Part shown: positions 8,749 through 18,073 of the stretch, in pieces | Numbering within the stretch: the first letter of the stretch is position 1 | How the letters are laid out: each line of letters begins with the position of its first letter | Source: CAILZL01 sp035548495 | GTDB taxonomy: Bacteria > Pseudomonadota > Gammaproteobacteria > Steroidobacterales > Steroidobacteraceae | DNA: 64,000 nucleotides | NCBI GenBank assembly: GCA_035548495.1 | Contig: DASZSV010000017.1 | Coordinates: 1 to 64,000, forward strand | Reading direction: 5' to 3' | Translations under genes and position numbers: made by a program | Notes under the pieces: generated by a model | Database searches by the model: none | Told to the model about the DNA's origin: nothing | Seen by the model: the letters and a program-made list of their open reading frames with translations, nothing else

Positions 8749-9039
8749 ATGAATACCAGATCATTGTTTGCGCTTGCACTATTGTCATTCGGCGGATTGG
8801 CATTGGCGGACGATGTTGCCATGCCCAAAGCCGACGATGCCGCACCGCCACAGGCAACCGCACCCGCTCCGCTCAAGTTACCGGCGCGCGGCAGCACCAT
8901 GGACAGTGTGGAAGCTTCATTCGGCGCGCCTTCCGAGCGTGAACCTGCTGTTGGCAATCCACCCATCACGCGCTGGGATTATCCGGCCTTCATTGTCTAC
9001 TTTGAAAAAGACCGCGTGATTCACAGCGTGGTGAAGTGA
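8749..9039 (+). CDS. Small secreted protein, possibly SmpA/BamE-like
   Basis: The 96-residue product starts at an ATG with an AGGAGA ribosome site 5-6 bases upstream; an in-frame ATG five codons earlier lacks one. Residues 1-22 are a signal peptide (LFALALLSFGGLALA). Then comes an Ala/Pro-rich linker and a short domain, GSTMDSVEASFGAPSERE followed by RWDYPAFIVYFEKDRVIH. This resembles the 'how does the gene product change between substrate ends' pattern of small SmpA/OmlA-type domains. There is no lipobox cysteine, so it is predicted periplasmic. It converges on the gene ending at 9040. Function is not known. Confidence 0.75.
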   Translation: MNTRSLFALALLSFGGLALADDVAMPKADDAAPPQATAPAPLKLPARGSTMDSVEASFGAPSEREPAVGNPPITRWDYPAFIVYFEKDRVIHSVVK

Positions 9040-9660
9040 CTATTTACTGAATTGACACTTCCAGCACACTTCAAACTCTCCTGGATTATCTTCACCGCAA
9101 TGCTTGCAAATCCAGGATGAGATAACAGGTTTAACAACTCCAGCCAATTGTCCAATGGCTTCTTGTCCAGACTCTTCATGCTTTAAATAGCCCGGATCAG
9201 TCAATGCAGATTCGAGTGAGTTGTATATCTCAATATAGTGCTTGGCGTCTGCCCAGTGTAGAATTAAATAATCATTACTTCTACTACTGCGAAACGATAC
9301 GCTTTCAATTGCAGCAAGGTTCTCTTCCCAAAGTATCTTTCCAGACCCGCTGCGCAGCTGAACTTTTCCAGCAACGAATCGATACCAATAACCGGCTCGT
9401 CGCATCAGGTATGCGCTCGGCAGAATTAAAATGATACTCAATCCCAGAGCAAACCAAAGTTCAGCTACGTCGCCAAATTGCCGAAAACGTTGATAACCAG
9501 CTTGCAAACCAGCAAGACCACCCACAAGGGGAATGAATGCCACAAGACGGAAAAACCATCGGTCACCGGTTGAACGCCTGAACTCGCCTTCTAAGTGTCG
9601 CAGCTGATCAAGTCCCTGTTCGTCGACTTCTTGATTGGGCTTGAAATGCACGTTAAACAT
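9040..9660 (-). CDS. Membrane protein with C-terminal four-cysteine zinc ribbon
   Basis: I do not recognise a named family. The 206-residue product has two hydrophobic segments (about 36-56 and 67-86) and a central soluble region with a PH-like beta pattern (GKVQLRSGSGKILWEENLAA onward). The C-terminal zinc ribbon has cysteines at 185, 188, 199 and 202 (WICKHCGE and EVCWKCQ). By eye the gene is more AT-rich than its neighbours, so it may be a later acquisition. Its stop codon lies immediately beside that of the convergent gene at 8749-9039. No strong ribosome site precedes the ATG at 9660. Confidence 0.75.
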   Translation of the reverse strand: MFNVHFKPNQEVDEQGLDQLRHLEGEFRRSTGDRWFFRLVAFIPLVGGLAGLQAGYQRFRQFGDVAELWFALGLSIILILPSAYLMRRAGYWYRFVAGKVQLRSGSGKILWEENLAAIESVSFRSSRSNDYLILHWADAKHYIEIYNSLESALTDPGYLKHEESGQEAIGQLAGVVKPVISSWICKHCGEDNPGEFEVCWKCQFSK

Positions 9661-9715
9661 GGTGCGCCGTTACCGGTACTTGTCACGTCCTGAGTTTTAA
9701 GACACTGCTATCAGT

Positions 9716-10483
9716 TTAGTTCGCTGGCACACCGGTGGCCACCAGCGCCCTGATCTCTTTCAACTTGGCGCGTGCTTTTGCACCATTCTCCGGACCCATG
9801 CGTACAATGATTTTTTGTCCCGCTGACAATGACTCGAGCGCTGGATCGGCAAATTGATAAATGCCGGGACCATTGACCAACTCAACGGGTTCTTTCGCAT
9901 ACGGTGTTGCAATAAGATGATCAATCACCGTGACCACACGATCATTGAAGTAGCCGTTGGGATAGCCCAGTGATTTGTACGCTTCCTGAAACAACGGATA
10001 CAACTTGAAATAAACGGCCACCAGTTGTTTGCTGTCGACCGCCATCACGCCCTGCATGAATTCATCATAGCGTGCGTATTGTGCCGGGCCCAGCGTGGTA
10101 GTGACATCGGATTGACTGTCAATTTGGCCGGCGATGGGCGCCACCGGATTCCTGTTCTGTGAAAATTTCTTGCGCGGCAGGTTGTCAATGGTAACAACGA
10201 TATTGCGTATCAGATTTTGCGGCACCAGATGTTTTTGCACAAAGGGCTGGCCAAGCAACGTGATCAATTCATTCATGGCGAATTCATCACTGCCATCCAG
10301 TGCGGGCAATGCTTGCGGCGCGGTGGCATCCGGTACAGGATTGGCAATGGCCGGTTGGGGCTGCGCAGCGACCGGCACTGGCGTTACCGGCGGTGGTTCA
10401 GAATGCCAGGCAAACAGGTAATACAGGCCGGCGGATACAACAGCCACGGCACCAACCGACAACGACACTGCCTTTGCATTCAT
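9716..10483 (-). CDS. DUF3014-type periplasmic protein
   Basis: The 255-residue product has an N-terminal membrane anchor (about residues 7-26), a Pro/Ala-rich linker (about 29-62), and a globular domain with the DUF3014 pattern. That pattern includes IRNIVVTIDNLPRKKF, YARYDEFMQGV and VYFKLYPLFQEAYKSLGYPNG. The family is of unknown function and is predicted to sit in the periplasm attached to the inner membrane. The ATG at 10483 follows an AAAGGG ribosome site. It lies downstream of maeB on the same strand but 125 bases away, with a hairpin between them, so it may have its own transcript. Confidence 0.85.
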   Translation of the reverse strand: MNAKAVSLSVGAVAVVSAGLYYLFAWHSEPPPVTPVPVAAQPQPAIANPVPDATAPQALPALDGSDEFAMNELITLLGQPFVQKHLVPQNLIRNIVVTIDNLPRKKFSQNRNPVAPIAGQIDSQSDVTTTLGPAQYARYDEFMQGVMAVDSKQLVAVYFKLYPLFQEAYKSLGYPNGYFNDRVVTVIDHLIATPYAKEPVELVNGPGIYQFADPALESLSAGQKIIVRMGPENGAKARAKLKEIRALVATGVPAN

Positions 10484-10555
10484 GATGGAACCCTTTCAAT
10501 GGGAGTCGCGTTTTAGATTAACGCCTATTATTCGATATCACAACTTCTGCTTCCA

Positions 10556-10584
10556 GCCCGCATTTCTCACGCGGACTTGCGGGC
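10556..10584 (-). terminator. Hairpin downstream of maeB
   Basis: Arms gcccgca (10556-10562) and tgcgggc (10578-10584) form a 7-bp GC-rich stem just after the maeB stop codon at 10609, reading leftward. No clear U-tract follows, so intrinsic termination is uncertain. Confidence 0.3.
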
Positions 10585-10608
10585 ATTCCGGGCAACTTGA
10601 TCAAGTGG

Positions 10609-12882
10609 TCATTGCGTGGCACCCGCCTCCGCCACCACAAAGGCCGTCATATCAACAATGCGGCGAACGGATGACGACGGCGTCATGATATGCACGGGCT
10701 TTGCGGTGCCCAGCAATACACCACCCACTGTAACGCAATTGTCTACTGCCGTGCGTAACGCGTTGTATGCCACATTGGCTGCATCCACACTGGGCATGAT
10801 GAGTACGTTTGCTTCATCCGTCATGCGCGCATCAGGAAACATTTGCATGCGCAGATTAGAGGACAGCGCAGAATCCGCATGCATCTCGCCTTCAATCGCA
10901 AGATCAGGCGCCCTGGCAAGAATCAACGGCAACGCATCACGCATGCGGCAGGCAGAAGGCGCATCGGAACTGCCGAAATTGGAATGCGATATCAACGCCA
11001 CTTTGGGAACAATGCCGAAGCGTTTTACCTGATCCACTGCAAGCAATGTCATCTCTGCAATCTGTGCCGGTGTGGGTTCATGATTCACATGCGTATCGCA
11101 GATGAACAACTGGCGTCGCGGCATGATCAGCACCTGCATGGCCGCAAAAAGACTGACGCCTTCGCGCAAGCCAATCACACGGCGTATGTACTTGAGATGA
11201 TCAAGATAGTGACCAACGGTGCCGCACAACATGGCATCGGCATCACCACGACGTACCAGCATGGCGCCAATCAATGTGGTGCGGCTGCGGATTTCTTCCT
11301 GCGCCTGTGCACGCGATACACCTTGCCGGCACGTCAACTGATAATACTCTGTCCAGGTATCGCGATAGCGCGCATCGTGATGAATGTTGACGCCTTCGCA
11401 GTTCTCGCCAAGGCGCAGACGCAAACCCAGTTTCACGATGCGTTCCTTGATCAGCTCCGTGCGTCCAACCAGAATGGGATAAGCGAGCCCCTCATCAACA
11501 ATTACCTGTGCTGCCTGCAACACCCGCGTATCTTCACCTTCAGCAAAAATCACTCGCTGTGGCTTGCGCTTGGCCGCTGCAAACAAGGGCTTCATTGCAG
11601 AAGCGGATTGATAAACAAATTGCGTCAGCCGGTTGCGATACGCTTCAAAATCAGTGATGGGCCGCGTTGCCACACCACTGTCCATTGCCGCCTTGGCCAC
11701 TGCCGGCGCCACACGCGTAATCAAGCGTGGATCAAAGGCGCGTGGAATCAGGAACTCCGGACCAAACACGGGGCTGATGTCACCGTAAGCATCCGTCACT
11801 ATATCGGATTGTTCCGCCTGCGCCAGTTCTGCCAGCGCATGCACCGTGGCAAGCTTCATTGCCTCATTGATGGTTGTTGCGCCCACATCAAGTGCGCCGC
11901 GAAAAATAAAAGGAAAGCACAACGAGTTGTTCACCTGATTGGGATAATCAGAACGTCCAGTACACACGATGCAGTCAGGACGAGCGCTCCTGGCAAGTTC
12001 AGGACGAATCTCGGGTTCAGGATTGGCAAGCGCGAGAATCAATGGCTGTTTCGCCATGGACATGATCATGTCAGGCTTCACCACACCGGGACCGGACAGC
12101 CCGAGAAAAATATCCGCGCCGTTCAATATCTCTGTCAACGTCCGCGCACTGGTGTTCTGTGCATAGCGCAGTTTGTCTGCATCAGTGGTATTGGGCCTGC
12201 CTTTGTAAATCACGCCATTGCTGTCACTGACAAAAATGTTTTCGTTTTTCGCACCCAACGCCACCAGCAAATCAAGACAGGCGATGGCCGCGGCACCCGC
12301 GCCCGATGTGGCGATTTTCACTTTGCCGATATCCTTGTTCACCACTTTCAATCCATTCAACACTGCCGCGGCCACAATGATTGCGGTGCCATGCTGATCA
12401 TCATGAAACACCGGCACCTTCATGCGTTCACGCAATTTGCGTTCAATGTAGAAACATTCCGGCGCCTTGATATCTTCGAGATTGATGCCACCGAAGGTCG
12501 GTTCCAGTGCAGCAACGATATCAACCAGTTTATCGGGATCGTTTTCATTGATTTCGATATCGAATACATCAATGCCGGCAAATTTCTTGAACAGGCAGCC
12601 CTTGCCTTCCATCACCGGTTTGCCAGCCAGCGGGCCGATGTTGCCAAGACCCAGTACCGCGGTACCATTGGTGATCACAGCAACCAGATTGCTTCTGGAA
12701 GTGAGATTGGCGGCTTCGAGCGGATCATCCTTGATGGCCAGACTCGCATAGGCCACACCCGGAGAATATGCCAGCGACAAATCACGCTGATTCGCCAGCG
12801 CTTTGGTGCTGGCCAATGAAATTTTTCCCGGCGTGGGCAAGCGATGATAATCCAGCGCCGCTTTTTTCAGCTCTTCTTCCAT
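10609..12882 (-). CDS. maeB: NADP-dependent malic enzyme with phosphotransacetylase-like C-terminal domain
   Basis: MaeB decarboxylates malate to pyruvate and makes NADPH. The 757-residue length is the usual size of the Gram-negative hybrid enzyme. Residues about 1-165 are the malic N-terminal domain (AYSPGVAY; the metal-site segment VFHDDQHGTA at 158-167). About 165-400 is the NAD(P)-binding domain (SGAGAAA at 193-199). About 430-755 is a phosphate acetyltransferase-like domain (RVIFAEGEDTRVLQAA onward), normally regulatory rather than catalytic. The ATG at 12882 is the natural start. A very long open frame on the opposite strand is a codon-bias shadow. Confidence 0.95.
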   Translation of the reverse strand: MEEELKKAALDYHRLPTPGKISLASTKALANQRDLSLAYSPGVAYASLAIKDDPLEAANLTSRSNLVAVITNGTAVLGLGNIGPLAGKPVMEGKGCLFKKFAGIDVFDIEINENDPDKLVDIVAALEPTFGGINLEDIKAPECFYIERKLRERMKVPVFHDDQHGTAIIVAAAVLNGLKVVNKDIGKVKIATSGAGAAAIACLDLLVALGAKNENIFVSDSNGVIYKGRPNTTDADKLRYAQNTSARTLTEILNGADIFLGLSGPGVVKPDMIMSMAKQPLILALANPEPEIRPELARSARPDCIVCTGRSDYPNQVNNSLCFPFIFRGALDVGATTINEAMKLATVHALAELAQAEQSDIVTDAYGDISPVFGPEFLIPRAFDPRLITRVAPAVAKAAMDSGVATRPITDFEAYRNRLTQFVYQSASAMKPLFAAAKRKPQRVIFAEGEDTRVLQAAQVIVDEGLAYPILVGRTELIKERIVKLGLRLRLGENCEGVNIHHDARYRDTWTEYYQLTCRQGVSRAQAQEEIRSRTTLIGAMLVRRGDADAMLCGTVGHYLDHLKYIRRVIGLREGVSLFAAMQVLIMPRRQLFICDTHVNHEPTPAQIAEMTLLAVDQVKRFGIVPKVALISHSNFGSSDAPSACRMRDALPLILARAPDLAIEGEMHADSALSSNLRMQMFPDARMTDEANVLIMPSVDAANVAYNALRTAVDNCVTVGGVLLGTAKPVHIMTPSSSVRRIVDMTAFVVAEAGATQ

Positions 12883-12921
12883 TTTGTTTACTCAATTAAT
12901 TCAAGCGAGAAAAACAATCAT

Positions 12922-13236
12922 TCAGTCATTCAATTGCAATGCCGTTACACCGATCAATTCAGCCGAATCATTCACTGCAACTTTCAGCGTGATCGGCTGA
13001 CAGCATATCTGGCAGTCTTCAACATACTCAAACGACCCGCCCGTCAGATCAATCCGTGTTTCATACGGTTCACCGCAATACGGACAGGCAATCAATACGT
13101 ATTGCGTGCCTTCAGTTCCAGCACCTGCCTTCTCAACATCAATGACAGGCTCCAGTCCATACAACCGGTCTATCTCTTCCGGCGCAAGCCGGCGCTCCTG
13201 CGTGACATCAGGCAAAGGTGCGTGGCGTCGCTTCAT
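12922..13236 (-). CDS. CPXCG-motif cysteine-rich protein
   Basis: This is a short zinc-ribbon protein of a family named after its CPxCG motif, seen here as ACPYCGEPYE, with a second pair in EDCQICCQPI. Four of these cysteines probably bind one metal. The family is widespread in proteobacteria and has no assigned function. The ATG at 13236 gives 104 residues. The longer frame from a TTG at 13257 adds three cysteines (CRCCC) and is less family-like. It lies upstream of maeB by 39 bases on the same strand. Confidence 0.75.
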   Translation of the reverse strand: MKRRHAPLPDVTQERRLAPEEIDRLYGLEPVIDVEKAGAGTEGTQYVLIACPYCGEPYETRIDLTGGSFEYVEDCQICCQPITLKVAVNDSAELIGVTALQLND

Positions 13237-13345
13237 GATGCAACAACACCGGCACAACGCAACAACATAAAATCACATTGGTGCATAACACTTATCGTAT
13301 GACCGAACATTGCAGTCTTCATCAATGTCATTTTCAGGTTTCCAT

Positions 13346-13984
13346 TCAACTGTTGGGCACAAAGAACGGAACATGTGTTTCCCTGAATACCGGCAGCGCT
13401 TCGCAGCGCTTGACGTGCTCACGCAATGCAGGATACGGCGCACTGGCTTCGTTCAACTGCATGGTTTCGTTCAGGAAGGTGAATACACAGGACACAGTGA
13501 TATCGGCCTGTGACATCGCACTGCCAATCAACCATTGTTCTGCGGCACGTTGCGCACATGCTTTATCCAGTTCGTGCAACGCACCGTGCACCTGGGCATT
13601 GCAGCGATCAACCCAGGTCTGATGACGTTTCTCAGGTGGCCGGAATGCTTTTTCATACACCACCAGCACACCTTTTTCAGCAGCGCCGGTGGCCGTCGCC
13701 ATGATTCGCAATGATTGACGGCGCGCCACGCCGGAACGCGGCAGCAAGGCACGCGCATCACCCGCGCGTTCATCGAGATAGTCAAGAATGGCGGATGATT
13801 CAATCAATGCTTCGCCATCATCCAGCACCAGCGTCGGCACACGACCCAACGGATTGTATTTGCGTATCTGTTCAAAATCCTTTCCCACCGACCAGTTGGC
13901 GTGTTCGAAGTTGATATCCAGCAATTTCATGCTGATGGCAGCACGCCGTACAAAAGGAGAATCAAACATGCCGATAAGCAACAT
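13346..13984 (-). CDS. Glutathione S-transferase family protein
   Basis: The 212-residue protein has the GST layout. An N-terminal thioredoxin-like domain (MLLIGMFDSPFVRRAAISM, with the cis-proline segment GRVPTLVLDDGEALIESSAI) is followed by a helical C-terminal domain (about 85-205) containing the N-cap region GSAMSQADITVSC. SPF replaces the classical catalytic Cys/Ser-Pro dipeptide position. The open frame extends 54 codons further, but the ATG at 13984 has a GAGGTGG ribosome site and matches family N termini. The substrate is unknown. It is transcribed leftward, downstream of the TonB-dependent receptor gene, with a hairpin between the two. Confidence 0.88.
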   Translation of the reverse strand: MLLIGMFDSPFVRRAAISMKLLDINFEHANWSVGKDFEQIRKYNPLGRVPTLVLDDGEALIESSAILDYLDERAGDARALLPRSGVARRQSLRIMATATGAAEKGVLVVYEKAFRPPEKRHQTWVDRCNAQVHGALHELDKACAQRAAEQWLIGSAMSQADITVSCVFTFLNETMQLNEASAPYPALREHVKRCEALPVFRETHVPFFVPNS

Positions 13985-14323
13985 AGCCACCTCTGCTTTG
14001 CCCAGGGCAGTACAGCATGCTACCGGCAACGCGATATCGCAATGGATTTTCTGCAGTGTGTCCGGCACTGCAACAGTGCCGCATGCAATTGCTGACTGGA
14101 GAATTTGCCGGCGCATTGATAACGTCGGCCGGGAGACCTGTCGCATTCACCATCAGTGATCGGCAAGATATAAGAATGATCCGGCGGCGTCAGTCGTTCA
14201 GTCTTGATGACACCTGCGAGCCTTGCAAAAACGGAAATGCGACAGGCGTGACTGGCAAGCACTCTTGACAACCGGACGAAGCGTCATGTTTCGCCCGGTT
14301 GTCCTTCTCAAGTCAATATCGCC
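13985..14323. other. 339-base gap without a recognisable gene
   Basis: This gap separates the GST gene from the TonB-dependent receptor. Open frames of about 80 codons exist on both strands but show no signal peptide, family motif or good ribosome site. I see only the hairpin at 14267-14303 and room for a GST promoter. Confidence 0.5.
14267..14303 (-). terminator. Hairpin after the TonB-dependent receptor gene
   Basis: Arms gacaaccgg (14267-14275) and ccggttgtc (14295-14303) are perfect reverse complements, with further cgaa/ttcg pairing inside. The hairpin lies 20 bases after the receptor stop codon. The following leftward sequence is not U-rich, so it may stabilise an mRNA end rather than terminate alone. 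Confidence 0.45.
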
Positions 14324-17300
14324 TCAGAACCCGATTCGGATACCGGCGGTGAAGTATCTGCCCATGTCGTCATAGAATGGCAACGTTGGATAGAACAGTC
14401 CCGGTATGCCCGCGGTTCCACCAGTAACGAGCGGCGCACGAGTGTTGTTAAGATTGTTGATGGTGAGGAAGACCTCGGCACCCGCCCACGTTTCCAGCCG
14501 CTTGCTGAGCGTTACGTCCAGCACATCGTATGCCTTGACATGCGGATCCCTGTAATTCTGAGTACCGCCACTACCCTTGGGACCATTGATGTTGTTGTCG
14601 CTCGAGATCAGGCTGAGACTGCTCAGCCATTGATTCTGCAACACCAGAGTCCAGTCCCCGTTTTGATAGGAGACAAAAGTGGTTTGCCTGAGCTTCGGTG
14701 CCACCGCCCACGTCGGGAAGGTACCAGGGATATCTACCGGAAAGTTGTAGGTAATATTGGTTGGCTGATAACTCAACAAGTGCCGCAACGTCATGTGTCC
14801 GGACCACGACGAAACAATCTGGCTCATGTCCCATTTATAGTTGATCTGGGCATCAATACCATGCGTTTCAACTCGCGCGGAATTGAACGGCGTGTTGTAA
14901 ATCGCAGTGGGCGTATTGAAAGCGGCGTTCTTGTAGTTTGGATCCGATGGATCCTTGATGGGTCGATCAGCAAGCGAACAGAATGGCGAATTGTAGCTCG
15001 GCGCGCTGCCCAGACAGAGCGCCTGAACATTGTCGTTCGCATAGTTGATGCCGGTGATCGCATCTGTCATCTTGGTGCTGTAGTAGTCCACGGAAAAATT
15101 GAAATCTGGCAGGAATGACGGCGTCAGCACCAGACCAATCGTTATCGTACGCGCCTTTTCCGGCGTCAGTTTGGAATTACCCTGGGAGATCAGACGCTGG
15201 CCGCCATTGGTGACACCTGTCAAACGATCATTGAAACTTGACGATGAAATGCTCGTTGGCTGATAAAGATCGTTGAGGTTTGGCGCTCTGATGTCCGCCG
15301 ACAACGTACTGCGAAAGCGGATCGAATTGTTCACATGCCAGTCGAGACCTCCCTTCCAGGACTGCACTGCGCTGAATGTGGAGTACTTGGTATAACGTCC
15401 CGCCCAGTCTGTAGAGAGTTCCTGAATCAACGGTATATCCTTGAGCAGTGGAACGTTCACTTCAAGTGCCGCTTCATAGACATGATTCTTCACATCGACA
15501 CGCGCATTGGTGTTCTGCACCCAGAGTACCGGAGTTGTGCCGGAGTAAAGACACATGCGCAGTCCCGTACAATCAACAAAGTCGGTCGGCAACGCATCAC
15601 TGTCCATCTTGTAAGTAGCCCATCGCGCATCAAAGGAAAGATTGGCTCTGATCTCGCCTGCCGGCAGGCCAAGACCCCACAGGCCGCCACCGATTGAAGC
15701 ACCGACGTTGTCCAGTTTCTGGGTGAGTGTCCATGAAGTCCGCTGCCTGAGATATTCGTAGGAAGCAACCGACGGACCATTCGGATCCACAATATTGGTC
15801 GGCACACAACCAGGATAAAGACTCGCGTACTGCGGTTGGGTAGTTACCCAGCAAACGACCTTGCCACTGACATCAACACTGGCGCCGCTGTTTGGGTCCT
15901 TCACTGTGGTGCCCGGCGGCGCGATCACCGCATCCAGCGACGCGAGATATTTCTGGTTGCTGGTGTTGTTGGGATTGGTCACCGTCAATCGGCTGTCACC
16001 ATGACTGTAGAATACATCCCATTCAAAACCCATCAGCGAACCGGTAAGGCCCACCTCGGCATTGGTGTTTTTCTGCAGCGCATCTGTCTTGTAAATGCGG
16101 CCTGTCTTGCCGGCTTCTTCACCACCGACATTGTTCCATATGTAGGAAGGCACGGAGAAATACGGTGTCGTTGGCGGTGGTGGTGGCGTAGTGCCGTTGA
16201 CAGATGAGGTAGGCGGAGTAGCAGGCAGACAACGCCAGCCTGTTGCTGCTGGAGTACCGCACACAATATTTGCACCCAGTTGCTGCTGAGTTGCAGGCGT
16301 CAGGAATGGATTGTCCGCAAACAATGTGCTTGGGCGGCCTGAAGATGTACTTACTACCTGGTTGATCCAATCAGACTGATTGCCGGCCTCTGCCCATGTC
16401 ACCTGCGCATAGCCTTTGACATTGTCGTTGAAATCGTAACTGAAGCGGCCAAACCAATTCTTCATCTCGATGCCGGAACGGAAGGTGCCATACTTGACAT
16501 ACCCGCCGTCGCCACCCGATTCAACACCACCAATCACCGTGCCATGCAGTAGCGGGCTCAACTCTCCGGGCTGATTGAAGGTATAACCATTATAAGCGCA
16601 GGCAGTTCCGCAGTTGACGTTGCCATACTCCGCCTGCCCGATCACTCTGCCATAGGGAACATTGACAAAGGGGTTGCTCACCGTGCCGTTACCACCTTGC
16701 AACCAGGTTTGTCCGTTCGCACCATACGGTCGCGCGCTCATCGGTATCATCGCCTGCGCCCGATAACGCGCCGACGTCTCAAAATGACCTCTGCCATCAA
16801 ATAATTCCTTTCCCCAGGCAAAGGCAATTTGCCCTTCTTCGCCATCACCGTACTTGGAAATGCCTGCGTCCAGCTTGAACTTGAACCCGGTGAAATTCTT
16901 GTCCAGAACATAGTTGACGACACCAGCCACGGCATCCGAACCATAAATTGCGGATGCACCGCCGGTGACAATATCAACTTTCTTCACCAGCATGTCCGGC
17001 AGGATGTCGACGTTGACAGTGCCATCCTGATTGGACGTCGGCACGCGATGACCGTCCAGCAACACCAGCGTGCGAGATGCGCCGAAATTGCGCAGCGACA
17101 GTACGTTGCCGCCATTGTTGGTACTGGCATTACCCTGCGTGCGCGGCGATCTGCTGCCCAGAATCTCCGGCAACTTGTTCAGCGCATCAGCGATGTCACT
17201 GGGAGTCGTTTTCGACATTTCCTCCATGTCTACCGATGTAATTGGCGTCGGTGACCTGATGTCATCCTTGATAACGCGTGATCCTGTAATTGTGACTTCC

Positions 17301-17404
17301 TCAAGATCCACCTGGTCTGCTTTCTGATCAGCTGCGCCAACAGAAAACGACGCCGCGCCTGCGAGCACCGTGATTGACAACGGTAAATAACGATGTGAAC
17401 GCAT
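14324..17404 (-). CDS. TonB-dependent outer-membrane receptor
   Basis: This 1026-residue protein is an energised outer-membrane transporter for a large or scarce substrate. It has a signal peptide (about 1-25, ending SVGAADQ), a TonB-box-like stretch EEVTITGSRV, and a plug domain (about 45-165: IADALNKLPEILG, NFGASRTLVLLDGHRV, GGASAIYGSDAVAGVVNYV). A very long 22-strand-type barrel follows, ending in the terminal aromatic motif GRYFTAGIRIGF. Large receptors of this shape are abundant in Xanthomonadales and alphaproteobacteria that use complex carbohydrates, sterols or peptides. The substrate cannot be read from sequence. No FecR/sigma or inner-membrane permease is adjacent. A strong double palindrome 151-193 bases upstream suggests regulation by a local or distant repressor. 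Confidence 0.93.
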   Translation of the reverse strand: MRSHRYLPLSITVLAGAASFSVGAADQKADQVDLEEVTITGSRVIKDDIRSPTPITSVDMEEMSKTTPSDIADALNKLPEILGSRSPRTQGNASTNNGGNVLSLRNFGASRTLVLLDGHRVPTSNQDGTVNVDILPDMLVKKVDIVTGGASAIYGSDAVAGVVNYVLDKNFTGFKFKLDAGISKYGDGEEGQIAFAWGKELFDGRGHFETSARYRAQAMIPMSARPYGANGQTWLQGGNGTVSNPFVNVPYGRVIGQAEYGNVNCGTACAYNGYTFNQPGELSPLLHGTVIGGVESGGDGGYVKYGTFRSGIEMKNWFGRFSYDFNDNVKGYAQVTWAEAGNQSDWINQVVSTSSGRPSTLFADNPFLTPATQQQLGANIVCGTPAATGWRCLPATPPTSSVNGTTPPPPPTTPYFSVPSYIWNNVGGEEAGKTGRIYKTDALQKNTNAEVGLTGSLMGFEWDVFYSHGDSRLTVTNPNNTSNQKYLASLDAVIAPPGTTVKDPNSGASVDVSGKVVCWVTTQPQYASLYPGCVPTNIVDPNGPSVASYEYLRQRTSWTLTQKLDNVGASIGGGLWGLGLPAGEIRANLSFDARWATYKMDSDALPTDFVDCTGLRMCLYSGTTPVLWVQNTNARVDVKNHVYEAALEVNVPLLKDIPLIQELSTDWAGRYTKYSTFSAVQSWKGGLDWHVNNSIRFRSTLSADIRAPNLNDLYQPTSISSSSFNDRLTGVTNGGQRLISQGNSKLTPEKARTITIGLVLTPSFLPDFNFSVDYYSTKMTDAITGINYANDNVQALCLGSAPSYNSPFCSLADRPIKDPSDPNYKNAAFNTPTAIYNTPFNSARVETHGIDAQINYKWDMSQIVSSWSGHMTLRHLLSYQPTNITYNFPVDIPGTFPTWAVAPKLRQTTFVSYQNGDWTLVLQNQWLSSLSLISSDNNINGPKGSGGTQNYRDPHVKAYDVLDVTLSKRLETWAGAEVFLTINNLNNTRAPLVTGGTAGIPGLFYPTLPFYDDMGRYFTAGIRIGF

Positions 17405-17554
17405 TTCTTTTCCCTCACCTGTTTATCTGATTTTTGGATTGTTGATATGGAAATAAATCGAGACGTACGAACTTATGATCATTCTCTCAGCAACTGATAA
17501 TTCTTCTGATAACTTCAGTATGACCACCAGCCAGCCGGTGTCAATTCCGTCATT

Positions 17555-17597
17555 TTGTATATGTCTGACATATTTTTAATATGTCAGACATATACAA
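17555..17597. promoter_or_regulatory. Double-palindrome operator upstream of the TonB-dependent receptor
   Basis: Two perfect 19-base arms, 17555-17573 and 17579-17597, are reverse complements separated by tttta. Each arm contains its own near-perfect palindrome, atgtctgacat and atgtcagacat, with an odd central base. That makes two tandem dimer sites 24 bases apart, centre to centre. The shape fits an operator for a dimeric repressor binding cooperatively, and is GntR-like in the size and odd centre of the half-sites. It is AT-rich and not followed by a gene end, so a terminator role is unlikely. Confidence 0.6.
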
Positions 17598-18073
17598 TTT
17601 GCATGAAATGGTGAAATTTGCGGAATTTTTGCCGCCGCCCGCACCTCCACCGTCAACGTTTCGTCCGGAGAAATATCCAGAATCGCCGAGTCTTCGACGA
17701 CTTCACTGCTTTAGCAGATGGTGAAATGATGCGGCCCTGTAAACGGCCATGGCGTGCAGCAAAAGCAGTCCGGCGATGTCCGTGAGTCCATCATGATGAC
17801 AAGTGGCAGCGCTGCGGTTACGGGAATAAGTGTCGAGATTGGACTGATGGCACAAAAGAAAATGTCTTGAACGACCCGGCACGCACGTGATCGTCCATTC
17901 AGTCGCTTGACGCTACAACGCGATCCTGAAACGCTTCCTCCCGGACTGGAACGCTGGAGTTGATGTGACGCATTGTCATCCTGCTACCCGGCGCTGGCGC
18001 CGTGCAAAAGATCATGCGATAGTTGCTGAAGTGGCAACGAAACTGATGTTCTGATTCCAGCCGGGAGACATTT
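17598..18073. other. Gene-poor 476-base stretch, possibly with decayed coding sequence
   Basis: No intact gene is visible between the operator and the slipin gene. Short stop-free runs look protein-like: about 17650-17720 on the minus strand, and about 17910-18050 on the plus strand (an FLPDWNAGVDV run). They are interrupted by stops and lack starts. They could be relics of a lost gene, perhaps a regulator or enzyme once paired with the receptor, but this is speculation. Confidence 0.3.

Noticed and set aside
10843..12819. A 658-codon open frame on the plus strand opposite maeB
   Set aside because: It is antisense to a clear malic enzyme, has no family motifs, is rich in His/Arg/Cys as expected of a codon-bias shadow, and has no ribosome site.
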